Of a stretch of DNA of 55,632 nucleotides, positions 48,590 to 55,632 are shown piece after piece. A program made the position numbers and the translations under genes. The stretch is from an uncultured Oscillospiraceae bacterium (GTDB lineage Bacteria > Bacillota > Clostridia > Oscillospirales > Oscillospiraceae), in assembly GCA_910579965.1 (NCBI GenBank), contig CAJTWF010000013.1:1-55632 (forward strand). The letters are read 5' to 3'. Within the stretch, counting starts at the first letter, position 1; each line of letters begins with the position of its first letter. A model generated the notes under the pieces. The model was not told where the DNA came from. It searched no databases and worked only from the letters and a program-made list of their open reading frames with translations.

Positions 48590-49458
48590 AATACGGAATT
48601 TACTACGCCTATTGGGAAAAAGAGTGGGGCGGACAGTTTGTGCCCTACGTGGAGAAGTGCCGCCGCCTGGGGTTTGATATCCTGGAGGTGGCCTGCGGCG
48701 CCTTTCATCTGGAGGAGGACAGCTTCTTCCGGGAGCTGCGCCAGGCCGCCTCGGACAACGGAATTCTCCTCACCGGCGGCTATGGCCCCCGCCCGGAGCA
48801 CAACCTGGCCAGCGCCGACGAGGCCGCTGTGGAGCGGGCCTTCGCCTTCTATGCCGACATGTTCCGGAAGATGGAGCTGGCGGGCATTGACCGCATCGGC
48901 GGGGCCCTGTACTCCTACTGGCCCGTGGACTTCTCAAAGCCCATGGACAAGCCCGGCGATCGGGAGCGCAGCGTCCGGCGGATGGGCCGCCTGGCGGATA
49001 TGGCCGCTGACCGCGGGATTACGCTGTGCATGGAGGCCCTCAACCGCTTTGAGGGATACATGATAAACGACGCCGCAGAGTGTGTCAGCTATGTCCGGCA
49101 GGTGGACAGGCCCAACGTGAAAGTGATGCTGGACACCTTCCACATGAACATTGAGGAGGACTCCCTCTTGGAAGCAGTCCGCACTGCCGGCAGCCTGCTG
49201 GGCCACTTCCACGTGGGGGAGGCAAACCGCCGCTGCCCCGGCCCGGGCGGGCGGTTCAGCTGGGCCGAAATTGGAAGCGTACTCCGGGAGGTTGACTACA
49301 GCGGCTTCGTGGTCCTGGAGCCCTTTGTGGTGATGGGCGGCCAGGTGGGCAGGGACGTATCCCTGTGGCGGGACCTCTCCGGCGGGGCCGGACCGGAGCA
49401 GCTGGACCAGGCGGCAGCGGACTCCGTGGCGTATCTGCGCCGCGTGATGGGGGCTTGA
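48586..49458 (+). CDS. D-allulose/D-tagatose 3-epimerase family protein
   Basis: A 290-residue TIM-barrel epimerase that interconverts ketohexoses at C3 (fructose/allulose or tagatose/sorbose). The N-terminus MKYGIYYAYWEKEWGG and LDTFHMNIEEDS closely match characterised clostridial D-psicose 3-epimerases. The metal quartet is E150 (CMEALNRFE), D183, H209 (GHFHVGEANR) and E245 (VVLEPFV). It overlaps the kinase stop (ATGA), an unusual coupling of an enzyme with a two-component system. It fits a pathway that makes a keto-sugar by oxidation. Confidence 0.93.
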   Translation: MKYGIYYAYWEKEWGGQFVPYVEKCRRLGFDILEVACGAFHLEEDSFFRELRQAASDNGILLTGGYGPRPEHNLASADEAAVERAFAFYADMFRKMELAGIDRIGGALYSYWPVDFSKPMDKPGDRERSVRRMGRLADMAADRGITLCMEALNRFEGYMINDAAECVSYVRQVDRPNVKVMLDTFHMNIEEDSLLEAVRTAGSLLGHFHVGEANRRCPGPGGRFSWAEIGSVLREVDYSGFVVLEPFVVMGGQVGRDVSLWRDLSGGAGPEQLDQAAADSVAYLRRVMGA

Positions 49459-49465
49459 GCGGCCC

Positions 49466-50761
49466 TCAGACCGCCGCGCCCCACTCCCGCAGCAGAGCCT
49501 GGAGGGCAGGGATATCCGCGTCGTGGACGCTGGCGCCGGTCCGGGCGCACTGGGCCGCCGCCGCGCCGGCGGCCTGCCCCAGGCACATCACCGGCGCCTG
49601 CACCCGCACGGAGGCCGAGGCGATCTGATCGCCGGAGAAGCACCGGCTGGCCACCAGCAGGTTGTCAAACCCCGGGACGATCAGCGAGCGGTAGGGGATG
49701 TAGGCCGCCTTCTCCAGGAAGGTGCAGCGCTGGTGGGAGTCGCCGCCGCTGTGAATGTCGATGGGGTGGGCGCTGCGGGCCACGGCGTCGGGGAAGGGGA
49801 CGGCCTGGAGGTACTCCTCCCCGGTGAGCACGTGGACGCCCTTCACGTGGCGGGTCTCCCGGACCCCGGCCTGCTGGGCGGTGTAGAGGATCCGGGCGTT
49901 CCGGAACTCCGGGAAGTGCTCCCGCAGCAGGGCGGTGAGGGCGTGGGCGTCCTCCCGCAGGCGGCACTCCGCCTCCGTGGCCTGGGCGGGGTCCGTCATG
50001 TCCGCCTCTGTGCGGGTCATGTTCACCATCACGGAGCCCGGGCGCAGCAGATGGCAGAACCAGGGGCCGCCGAAGGTGGGCACCTCCCGGGTTCTGGACA
50101 GCTCCCGGAGGAAGGACTGGATGCGCTCGTTGTGGTAGTTGAGGCCCTGGATCTCGTGGTGGGTCCGCTCCAGCCGGTCCGTGTCCACGCCGCCCAGGCA
50201 GAAGCACAGGGAGGCGGGCTGGAGGGGCAGGACGTTCTCCTGCATGGGCACGCCCATCATGGCGCACAGATCCCCGTCGCCGGTGCTGTCGATGACGTAC
50301 CGGGCCGCCAGGGCCTGGGGGCCGGACTTGGTGTCCAGGATCACGTGGGTGAGACGGCCCCCCTCCTGCCGGCAGCCGGTGAGGACAGAGTGGAAGTGGA
50401 GATGGACCCCGCTCTCCAGCAGCATCCGCTGGGCGGTGAGCTTATAGATCTCCGGATCGTGGGCCACGTTGCCCAGGGGCTCCTCCACCTGCGCGCCCCC
50501 CTGGTCCACCATGCGCTGGACAAACTCCCAGGGGATGCCGCCGCAGACCAGCTCCCCGCTGTAGACAAAGACGCTGATGGGCACCACCAGTCCCGCCGTG
50601 GCCATGCCGCCGGCGTAGCCGTTTCGCTCCACGAGGGCGGTCCGCGCCCCCATCCGGGCGGCCGCCACCGCGGCGATCCAGCCGCCGGGGCCGCCGCCGC
50701 AGACGGCCACGTCATAGCTGCCCGTCACGGGAACCGTGCGGGTCTGCTGTAGCTGTTCCAT
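49466..50761 (-). CDS. FAD-dependent oxidoreductase, PF12831 type (short form P)
   Basis: A 431-residue flavoprotein with VCGGGPGGWIAAVAAARMG, AGGMATAGLVVPI, GVRETRHVKGVHVLT, HPIDIHSGGDSH and LLVASRCFSGDQIASASVRVQ. It is convergent with the epimerase gene (7-base gap) and transcribed from its own promoter, which carries an inverted repeat. The ATG at 50761 follows AAGGAG. It is the sixth flavoenzyme paralogue of the locus and the only one outside the two large operons. Confidence 0.9.
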   Translation of the reverse strand: MEQLQQTRTVPVTGSYDVAVCGGGPGGWIAAVAAARMGARTALVERNGYAGGMATAGLVVPISVFVYSGELVCGGIPWEFVQRMVDQGGAQVEEPLGNVAHDPEIYKLTAQRMLLESGVHLHFHSVLTGCRQEGGRLTHVILDTKSGPQALAARYVIDSTGDGDLCAMMGVPMQENVLPLQPASLCFCLGGVDTDRLERTHHEIQGLNYHNERIQSFLRELSRTREVPTFGGPWFCHLLRPGSVMVNMTRTEADMTDPAQATEAECRLREDAHALTALLREHFPEFRNARILYTAQQAGVRETRHVKGVHVLTGEEYLQAVPFPDAVARSAHPIDIHSGGDSHQRCTFLEKAAYIPYRSLIVPGFDNLLVASRCFSGDQIASASVRVQAPVMCLGQAAGAAAAQCARTGASVHDADIPALQALLREWGAAV

Positions 50762-50791
50762 ATTGCTATCCGCTCCTTTTTTGATTTTTCT

Positions 50792-50854
50792 CCCAAATTC
50801 TGGCGTATAATTTGGGGATGGATTGATTATATCATCCAAAATTTTTGCCCGCAA
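50792..50854 (-). promoter_or_regulatory. Promoter of flavoenzyme P with downstream dyad
   Basis: Minus strand TTGCGG (50854-50849), 17 nt, TATAAT (50831-50826). The inverted repeat CCCAAATT-9-AATTTGGG (50792-50816) begins at the predicted start site and could be a repressor operator. Confidence 0.6.
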
Positions 50855-50988
50855 GCGGCGGAAAACAGGTTTGAAAGAACGCGACAGAATAGCAGAAATG
50901 CGCAACCGGGACCGGCGGGAAACGCTGGTCCATTTTTTCTATCCCTGTCCCATTCTTGCGATTGACCCCGGTTTCCGGGACGGGGCGG

Positions 50989-51017
50989 TTGACAGCCCGC
51001 CCGGGTTGCTTTAAGAT
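50989..51017 (+). promoter_or_regulatory. Promoter of zinc dehydrogenase Q
   Basis: TTGACA (50989-50994), 17 nt, TAAGAT (51012-51017), 50 bases ahead of the start codon. The rest of the region 50762-51069 holds the divergent promoter and no gene that I can support. Confidence 0.65.
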
Positions 51018-51069
51018 GAAAAGCAACAGCGGCGCCGCAGGCCGCACACAAGGAAAGGACCGATCTACC

Positions 51070-52116
51070 ATGGAAAAAACGATGCTTCAGCAAGTGATGA
51101 CCGCCCCGGGAGAGATCCGCTTTGACAGGGTCCCCGTCCCCCAGGCGGGCCCCGGACAGGTGCTGGTGAGGATCAAGCGCATCGGCATCTGCGGCTCCGA
51201 CATTCACGTCTACCACGGCAAGCACCCCTATACCAGCTACCCGGTCACCCAGGGCCACGAGGTCTCCGGCCAGATCGCCGCCCTGGGAGAGGGCGTGGAG
51301 GGCCTCACGGTGGGCCAGCGGGTGACCATCGAGCCCCAGGTGTTCTGCGGGAAGTGCTACCCCTGCACCCACGGGAAGTACAACCTTTGCGAGAGCCTGA
51401 AGGTCATGGGCTTCCAGACCACCGGCACAGCCAGCGAGTACTTTGCCGCCGATCAGTCCAAGATCACCCCCCTGCCGGAGGGAATGAGCTACGACGAGGG
51501 GGCTATGATCGAGCCCCTGGCGGTGACGGTCCACGCGGCCAGACGGGCCGGGGACGTAAGGGGGCTGCGGGTGTGCGTGCTGGGCTGCGGGCCCATCGGC
51601 ATCCTGCTCATCCAGTCCCTGAAGGCCCTGGGGGCGGAGAAGGTGCTGGCCACCGACGTGTCCGACTACCGGCTGGGGCTGGCAAAGCAGTGCGGGGCGG
51701 ACGAGGTTGTCAACACCCGAGACGTCGATTTCGGCAAGGCCCTGCTGGACGCCTTCGGCCCTGACAAGGCGGACGTTATCTACGACTGCGCGGGCAACGA
51801 CATCACCATGGATCAGGCCATCCAGAACGCCCGGAAGGGCAGCATGATCGTGCTGGTGGCGGTGTTCGCGGGGCAGGCCCACTGCGATCTGGCCAAGCTC
51901 AACGACTCGGAGCTGGATCTGAACACCTCCATGATGTACCGCCACGAGGACTACGTGGACGCCATCCGGCTGGTGGGGGAGGGAAAAATCCAGCTCAAGC
52001 CGCTCATGAGCAGGCACTTTGCCTTCCAGGACTATCTGGCCGCCTATCAGTACATTGACGGCAACCGGGAGAACACCATGAAGGTGCTGGTGGATGTGGA
52101 CCCCAGCGAGGAGTAA
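51070..52116 (+). CDS. Zinc-dependent medium-chain dehydrogenase (Q)
   Basis: A 348-residue sorbitol/galactitol-type dehydrogenase: zinc ligands in CGSDIH and GHEVSG, structural cysteines CGKCYPCTHGKYNLC, and cofactor motif VLGCGPIGILLIQSL. It is monocistronic, divergent from flavoenzyme P. The ATG follows AAAGGACC. Family members oxidise a secondary alcohol of a polyol or sugar with NAD; the exact substrate is not visible. It is followed by a strong terminator. Confidence 0.93.
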   Translation: MEKTMLQQVMTAPGEIRFDRVPVPQAGPGQVLVRIKRIGICGSDIHVYHGKHPYTSYPVTQGHEVSGQIAALGEGVEGLTVGQRVTIEPQVFCGKCYPCTHGKYNLCESLKVMGFQTTGTASEYFAADQSKITPLPEGMSYDEGAMIEPLAVTVHAARRAGDVRGLRVCVLGCGPIGILLIQSLKALGAEKVLATDVSDYRLGLAKQCGADEVVNTRDVDFGKALLDAFGPDKADVIYDCAGNDITMDQAIQNARKGSMIVLVAVFAGQAHCDLAKLNDSELDLNTSMMYRHEDYVDAIRLVGEGKIQLKPLMSRHFAFQDYLAAYQYIDGNRENTMKVLVDVDPSEE

Positions 52117-52146
52117 CAGACGGAAACGCCGCTGAGAAGCGGACAG

Positions 52147-52181
52147 CATAGGCGCAGCCGCGGTCAGCGGCTGCGCCTATG
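52147..52181 (+). terminator. Terminator after dehydrogenase Q
   Basis: CATAGGCGCAGCCGC (52147-52161) and GCGGCTGCGCCTATG (52167-52181) form a perfect 15-bp stem with loop GGTCA. Confidence 0.8.
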
Positions 52182-52225
52182 TCTGCCTATAGGCTCATTC
52201 GGGAATTTTCTCCATTTTCAGGAGG

Positions 52226-52254
52226 TGGACATTTCCACCCGGTTGTGCTATAGT
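52226..52254 (+). promoter_or_regulatory. Promoter of the SLH protein gene
   Basis: TGGACA (52226-52231), 17 nt, TATAGT (52249-52254), with the start codon about 65 bases downstream behind AAAGGAG. Confidence 0.65.
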
Positions 52255-52318
52255 AGATACGTTGTCCCCCTGGAAGGGGCGTACATAGATCCTGCCCTGC
52301 ATCAGTAAAGGAGATCCC

Positions 52319-54871
52319 ATGAAACGAGCTTTATCCCTGGTTTTATCCCTGATCCTGGTCCTCGCCCTCCTGCCCGCCTCCACGGCGCTGGCCGATTCCC
52401 AGGCCTACGGCCAGGAGGTCTGGCTGCGCAGCGCCGCCATTGGGGACGGCGTGGTCTACAGCGAGAACATCTTCTGGAGCGGCGGCTACGACAAGCCCCG
52501 CCATGAGTACTACTTTACCTACTCGCCTGCCGGCGGCCTCTCCAATCTGCCCTCGGCGCCCTTCACGCCCCCCAGTCCCGAAGACGCCGGAGGAGACCCG
52601 CCGCCGGCGGACGAGGACATCCCCGGCTGGCTGCTCACCAACAGCGCCCTCAGCCTGTCCGCCCTGTCCTACAGCCCCGGCATCGGACAGGTGATCCCCG
52701 TGGCGGCCTACGGCAGCTCTGTCTGCGCCCGGCTCACCGCCTCCGAGGCGGCCCGGTACTACGAGGGCCTGGGCTACCGGGTGGTGGGGGCGGTCAACGG
52801 CGACTTCTACGACACTGCCACCGGCTACCCCCTGGGCATACTCATCTCCGCCGGTCAGCTCCTCTCCGGCGCGTCCAGCTACTACGCCGTGGGCTTCCGC
52901 CAGGACGGCAGCGCGGTCATCGGGGAGCCCCAGCTGGAGATCACCGCCTCCACGGATACCCAGAGCGTGAAGCTGGCCTCCCTCAACAAGCCCCGGGTGG
53001 ACAAGGCGGGCATCACCATGCTCACCTATGACTACCGGACGGACCACGACACCGGCCCCTCCGTCGCCTCCGACGGGGTGAACGTGGTGGCGGCCATCGT
53101 GGGGGGCCGGGCCTCCATCGGGGAGTCCCTGACCCTGCGGGTGGAGGAGGTCTCGGAGGACGCCAATGAGCGGGTGCTCCGGCAGGACCAGGTCCTCCTC
53201 TCCGGCGCGGCCAACGGCTACGACGTGGGGCTGTCCTTCCTCCGGTCCCTGACCCCGGGGCAGACCCTTACCGTCTCCTTCTCCACCCCGGACCCGGCCT
53301 GGAACGACGTGGCCGAGGCCATCGGGGCCCTGTATCTGCTGGTCTCCGACGGCCAGCCCATCACGGACTTTGAGGCCGTGGCTGCCCCCCGCACCGCTGT
53401 GGGCGTGAAGGCCAACGGAGACGTGGTCCTCTATGCCATCGACGGCCGCCAGTCCAGCCACAGCATGGGCGCGTCCCTGAGCGTGGTAGCCCAGCGGATG
53501 GCGGAGCTGGGGTGCGTCACGGCCCTGGCCCTGGACGGCGGCGGCTCTACCACCGCACTGGCCGCCCTGCCGGACAGCGCCTCCGCCAAGGTCCTCAACT
53601 CCCCCAGCGACAAGACCGAGCGGAAGGTCACCAACCACATCCTTCTGCTGGCTCCGGGTCAGGCCACCGGCGTTCCCGGCAGCATCTATCTCACCGCCAA
53701 CGCGCCGGCGGTGCTGGCGGGCCATACGGTAGCGTTCAGCGCCCAGCTGGCGGACACCAATTTCTTCCCCATGAGCGGCTCTGTGAGCCTGGAGGCCACC
53801 GGGGGCGCCATAGCGGGCAGCGTGCTGACCGCGCCCCCCACAGGCGGCGTGGTCACGGTGACCGCCCGTTCCGGCGGGGTCTCCTCCCAACTGGACGTGC
53901 TGGTGCTGGACGAGCCGGAGACCCTGTCCATCCAGCAGGACGGTTCCGCTGTCACCAATCTGTCCGTCACGCCGGGACAGACCATCGGTTTCACCGCCGC
54001 CGCCACCTACCGCCATCGGCCGCTGGAGATCAGCGCCTCGGATCTGGTCTGGACGGTGGAGGGGGATGTGGGAACCGTGGATGAAAGCGGCCTGTTCACC
54101 GCCGCCTCCACCCCGGGCACGGGGACGGTTACTGCCACCCGGGGCAGCGTCAGCGCCCGGGTATCGGTGACGGTGACGGCGGATGACCCCTTTGCGGACA
54201 CCCAGGGCCACTGGGCCAGCCCCTACCTCACCAGCCTGTATTACCAGGGCGTGCTCACGGGTGTGGAGGTGAACGGCCAGCTGTTTGCCTACCCGGACAA
54301 GGGTGTGACCCGGGCGGAGTTCTCGGTGTTGCTGGCCCGGTATATGGGCCTGGATACGGCTGACTACGCCTTGGCGGCCCTGCCCTTCACAGATCTGGGC
54401 TCCACGGAGGACTGGGCCGGCGACGCCATCCGGGCCATGTATGTGCTGGGCATCGTCAACGGCACCGATCCCACCCACTTCAGCCCCCAGAGCCCCCTGA
54501 CCCGGGCCCAGACGGTAACCATGCTGGGACGAATGCTGGGCATGCAGGAGGAGAACGACGGCGGTGTGCCAGAGCTGCCGGACGTGCCGCTGTTCCCCCT
54601 GGACCCCAACGCCCCCGGCGCGCCGGACGCGCCCGCCCAGGATCCGGTTTCCCCGGACGCGCCGGATCAGCCCGGCGAGCCCGCCCCCTCCGGCACTTCC
54701 GCCGCTGATCTGAGCCAGTTTTCCGATGAGAGCGCCATCCCCGCCTACGCCTACCCCCACTTCCAGACCCTGGTGGGCCTAGGCGCAGTGAGCGGTACGG
54801 ACGGCAGGCTGGATCCGGAGGCGGCCATGACCCGCGCCGCCGTATGCAAGGTGCTGGATACCCTGCCGTAA
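52319..54871 (+). CDS. Secreted phosphodiester-glycosidase-like protein with SLH repeats
   Basis: An 850-residue exported protein. The signal peptide is MKRALSLVLSLILVLALLPASTALA. A Pro-rich stretch leads to DIPGWLL (residues 100-106), then a NAGPA-type phosphodiester glycosidase domain (about 110-450; VVGAVNGDFYDTATGYPLG, RTAVGVKANGDVVLYAIDG, ALALDGGGSTT). Two Big-like domains (about 455-625) follow, then three SLH repeats (about 625-850; FADTQGHW, FTDLGSTEDW, FSDESAIPAY) with a Pro/Asp-rich insert. SLH repeats attach proteins to secondary wall polymers. The NAGPA domain probably cleaves a sugar-phosphodiester in cell-wall polymers. Confidence 0.92.
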   Translation: MKRALSLVLSLILVLALLPASTALADSQAYGQEVWLRSAAIGDGVVYSENIFWSGGYDKPRHEYYFTYSPAGGLSNLPSAPFTPPSPEDAGGDPPPADEDIPGWLLTNSALSLSALSYSPGIGQVIPVAAYGSSVCARLTASEAARYYEGLGYRVVGAVNGDFYDTATGYPLGILISAGQLLSGASSYYAVGFRQDGSAVIGEPQLEITASTDTQSVKLASLNKPRVDKAGITMLTYDYRTDHDTGPSVASDGVNVVAAIVGGRASIGESLTLRVEEVSEDANERVLRQDQVLLSGAANGYDVGLSFLRSLTPGQTLTVSFSTPDPAWNDVAEAIGALYLLVSDGQPITDFEAVAAPRTAVGVKANGDVVLYAIDGRQSSHSMGASLSVVAQRMAELGCVTALALDGGGSTTALAALPDSASAKVLNSPSDKTERKVTNHILLLAPGQATGVPGSIYLTANAPAVLAGHTVAFSAQLADTNFFPMSGSVSLEATGGAIAGSVLTAPPTGGVVTVTARSGGVSSQLDVLVLDEPETLSIQQDGSAVTNLSVTPGQTIGFTAAATYRHRPLEISASDLVWTVEGDVGTVDESGLFTAASTPGTGTVTATRGSVSARVSVTVTADDPFADTQGHWASPYLTSLYYQGVLTGVEVNGQLFAYPDKGVTRAEFSVLLARYMGLDTADYALAALPFTDLGSTEDWAGDAIRAMYVLGIVNGTDPTHFSPQSPLTRAQTVTMLGRMLGMQEENDGGVPELPDVPLFPLDPNAPGAPDAPAQDPVSPDAPDQPGEPAPSGTSAADLSQFSDESAIPAYAYPHFQTLVGLGAVSGTDGRLDPEAAMTRAAVCKVLDTLP

Positions 54872-55026
54872 TATGGTGTACCGTGCGCCGCATGCGCAGA
54901 GCTTCTTCGATCTCAACAAGAGCGATGCAGGCAGACCTATGGCTGTCGAAGGATGTGGCTGTGGTTCTTAGAGCCTATCCGCAAATAAGCAACTGTGGTA
55001 AAATAGCCGCCAAAGGCGGTGGAAAA

Positions 55027-55470
55027 ATGGAGAAAAAGAGCTACAAGTCATGGACAATATCAGATGCGTTCTGGGAGGCTGTAAAGGATGAGATACCCCA
55101 ACGGCAACGGGTAGAGTGCAAAATATATAAGCGTAAACCCGGCGGCGGAAGAAAACCATTGTCCAAACGACGGGTATTAGAGGGAATATTCTATGTTTTA
55201 CGAACGGGTTGCCAATGGAAAGCAGTGCCCAAAGAATACGGAGCAGCCAGCAGCATCCACCAGTATTTTCAAGAATGGGCATCGGCAGGATTTTTTGAAA
55301 GAATCTGGTCCAAAGGTCTGGAAAAATATGATGAGCTGGAAGGGATCAGCCGGGAATGGCAAAGTCTGGACGGCTGCATGGTGAACGCACCGCTGACCCT
55401 GGAAGCCGTTGGAAAGAACCCAACGGATCGAGGAAAAAATGGGGACAAAACGCAGTGTACTGACGGATGA
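55027..55470 (+). CDS. IS5-family transposase, first frame
   Basis: A 147-residue frame carrying the N-terminal DUF4096-like region (MEKKSYKSWTISDAFWEAV, KPGGGRKPLSKRRVLEGIFYVLRTGCQWKAVP) and the first catalytic Asp in WQSLDGCMVNAPL. The family sequence continues in the +1 frame at the six-A run at 55434-55439 (NPTDRGK then MGTKRSVLTDENG). That is either programmed frameshifting or a mutation. The upstream open frame before 55027 is not part of it. Confidence 0.85.
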   Translation: MEKKSYKSWTISDAFWEAVKDEIPQRQRVECKIYKRKPGGGRKPLSKRRVLEGIFYVLRTGCQWKAVPKEYGAASSIHQYFQEWASAGFFERIWSKGLEKYDELEGISREWQSLDGCMVNAPLTLEAVGKNPTDRGKNGDKTQCTDG

Positions 55471-55603
55471 AAACGGCCTTCCTATGGCAGTTGTTCTTTC
55501 CGGAGCCAATACACACGATGTCAAACTGTTGGAAGATACCTTGGATCATATCGTGGTGCTGCGTCCAGAAGCGGATGAAGTGTCAGCGCCAATGATAAAA
55601 TGA
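55432..55603 (+). pseudogene. IS5-family transposase, second frame
   Basis: MGTKRSVLTDENGLPMAVVLSGANTHDVKLLEDTLD... is the continuation of the transposase core in the +1 frame, with the second catalytic Asp in THDVKLLE. The frame stops at 55603, and a different frame (ANDKMKENAEEKM) then shows plausible continuation up to a TAG near the window edge. This suggests additional frame damage. The remainder is outside the window. Confidence 0.65.
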
Positions 55604-55632
55604 AAGAAAACGCCGAGGAAAAAATGTAGTTT

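Larger units (their letters stand above)
54971..55632 (+). mobile_element. IS5-family (IS427-like) insertion sequence, left part
   Basis: GAGCCTATCCGCAAATAAG at 54971 matches the terminal repeat style of IS427-group elements, and TTA just before it fits their 3-bp target site. The transposase frame lies inside, and the element runs off the window. Confidence 0.7.

Noticed and set aside
52343..54760. 805-codon open frame on the minus strand opposite the SLH protein
   Set aside because: Shadow of the real gene: Gly/Arg/His-rich, no family motifs.
54872..54970. Possible gene fragment between the SLH gene and the IS5 element
   Set aside because: Short frames only, no ribosome site or recognisable motif.
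1..55632. CRISPR array
   Set aside because: No regularly spaced direct repeats were seen, and no cas genes.

Overview
The window looks like the chromosome of a high-GC, Gram-positive anaerobe of the Clostridia, most like gut Oscillospiraceae (Flavonifractor/Lawsonibacter-type). The basis is the gene content: a complete selenocysteine-dependent glycine reductase operon behind a tandem glycine riboswitch, a MsmX-dependent type sugar ABC transporter without its own ATPase, VanW and SLH-type envelope proteins, and consensus Firmicutes promoters and ribosome sites. The genus assignment is inference; no rRNA or other marker gene is present. Both ends carry remnants of insertion sequences (IS256 family at the left, IS5 family at the right).

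Layout. 1-659: broken IS256-family element. 938-3029 (minus): TetR regulator with an ABC-2 exporter. 3207-6703: selA, selB and tRNA-Sec. 6826-7740: LysR-type regulator of the selenium-metabolism type. 7745-16550: glycine riboswitch and the grdX-grdE-grdB-trxB-trxA-grdA-grdC-grdD operon. Both selenoprotein genes (grdB, grdA) contain an in-frame UGA. selD is not in the window. 16601-18177: HxlR regulator divergent from two flavodoxin-fold reductases. 18355-22248: a small membrane protein, CTP synthase (pyrG) and a VanW-type envelope protein.

22389-25649 (minus) is an unusual cluster. A MerR regulator fused to transmembrane segments is followed by three small membrane proteins that share its C-terminal tail, then a YbjQ protein and an acetyltransferase. 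A YhfC-type intramembrane protease gene lies just upstream. Both the merR and the yhfC promoters have a 19-bp spacer carrying the same dyad, the hallmark of MerR control. 25685-29107 (minus) is a solute-binding lipoprotein, a histidine kinase and a response regulator, overlapping or abutting, with no permease.

29528-52116 appears to be one large carbohydrate or glycoside locus. It holds six FAD-dependent oxidoreductases of the PF12831 type, three zinc-dependent medium-chain dehydrogenases, a CUT1 transporter (binding protein and two permeases), a YesL/DUF624 protein, a small beta-rich protein of unknown role, a D-allulose/D-tagatose 3-epimerase and a divergent AraC-type two-component system. 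I infer that it imports an oligosaccharide or glycoside, oxidises the sugar with flavoenzymes and zinc dehydrogenases, and epimerises the keto-sugar. The flavoenzyme expansion has no pathway I can name and is the best candidate here for an undescribed system. 52319-54871 encodes a secreted phosphodiester-glycosidase-like protein with SLH repeats.
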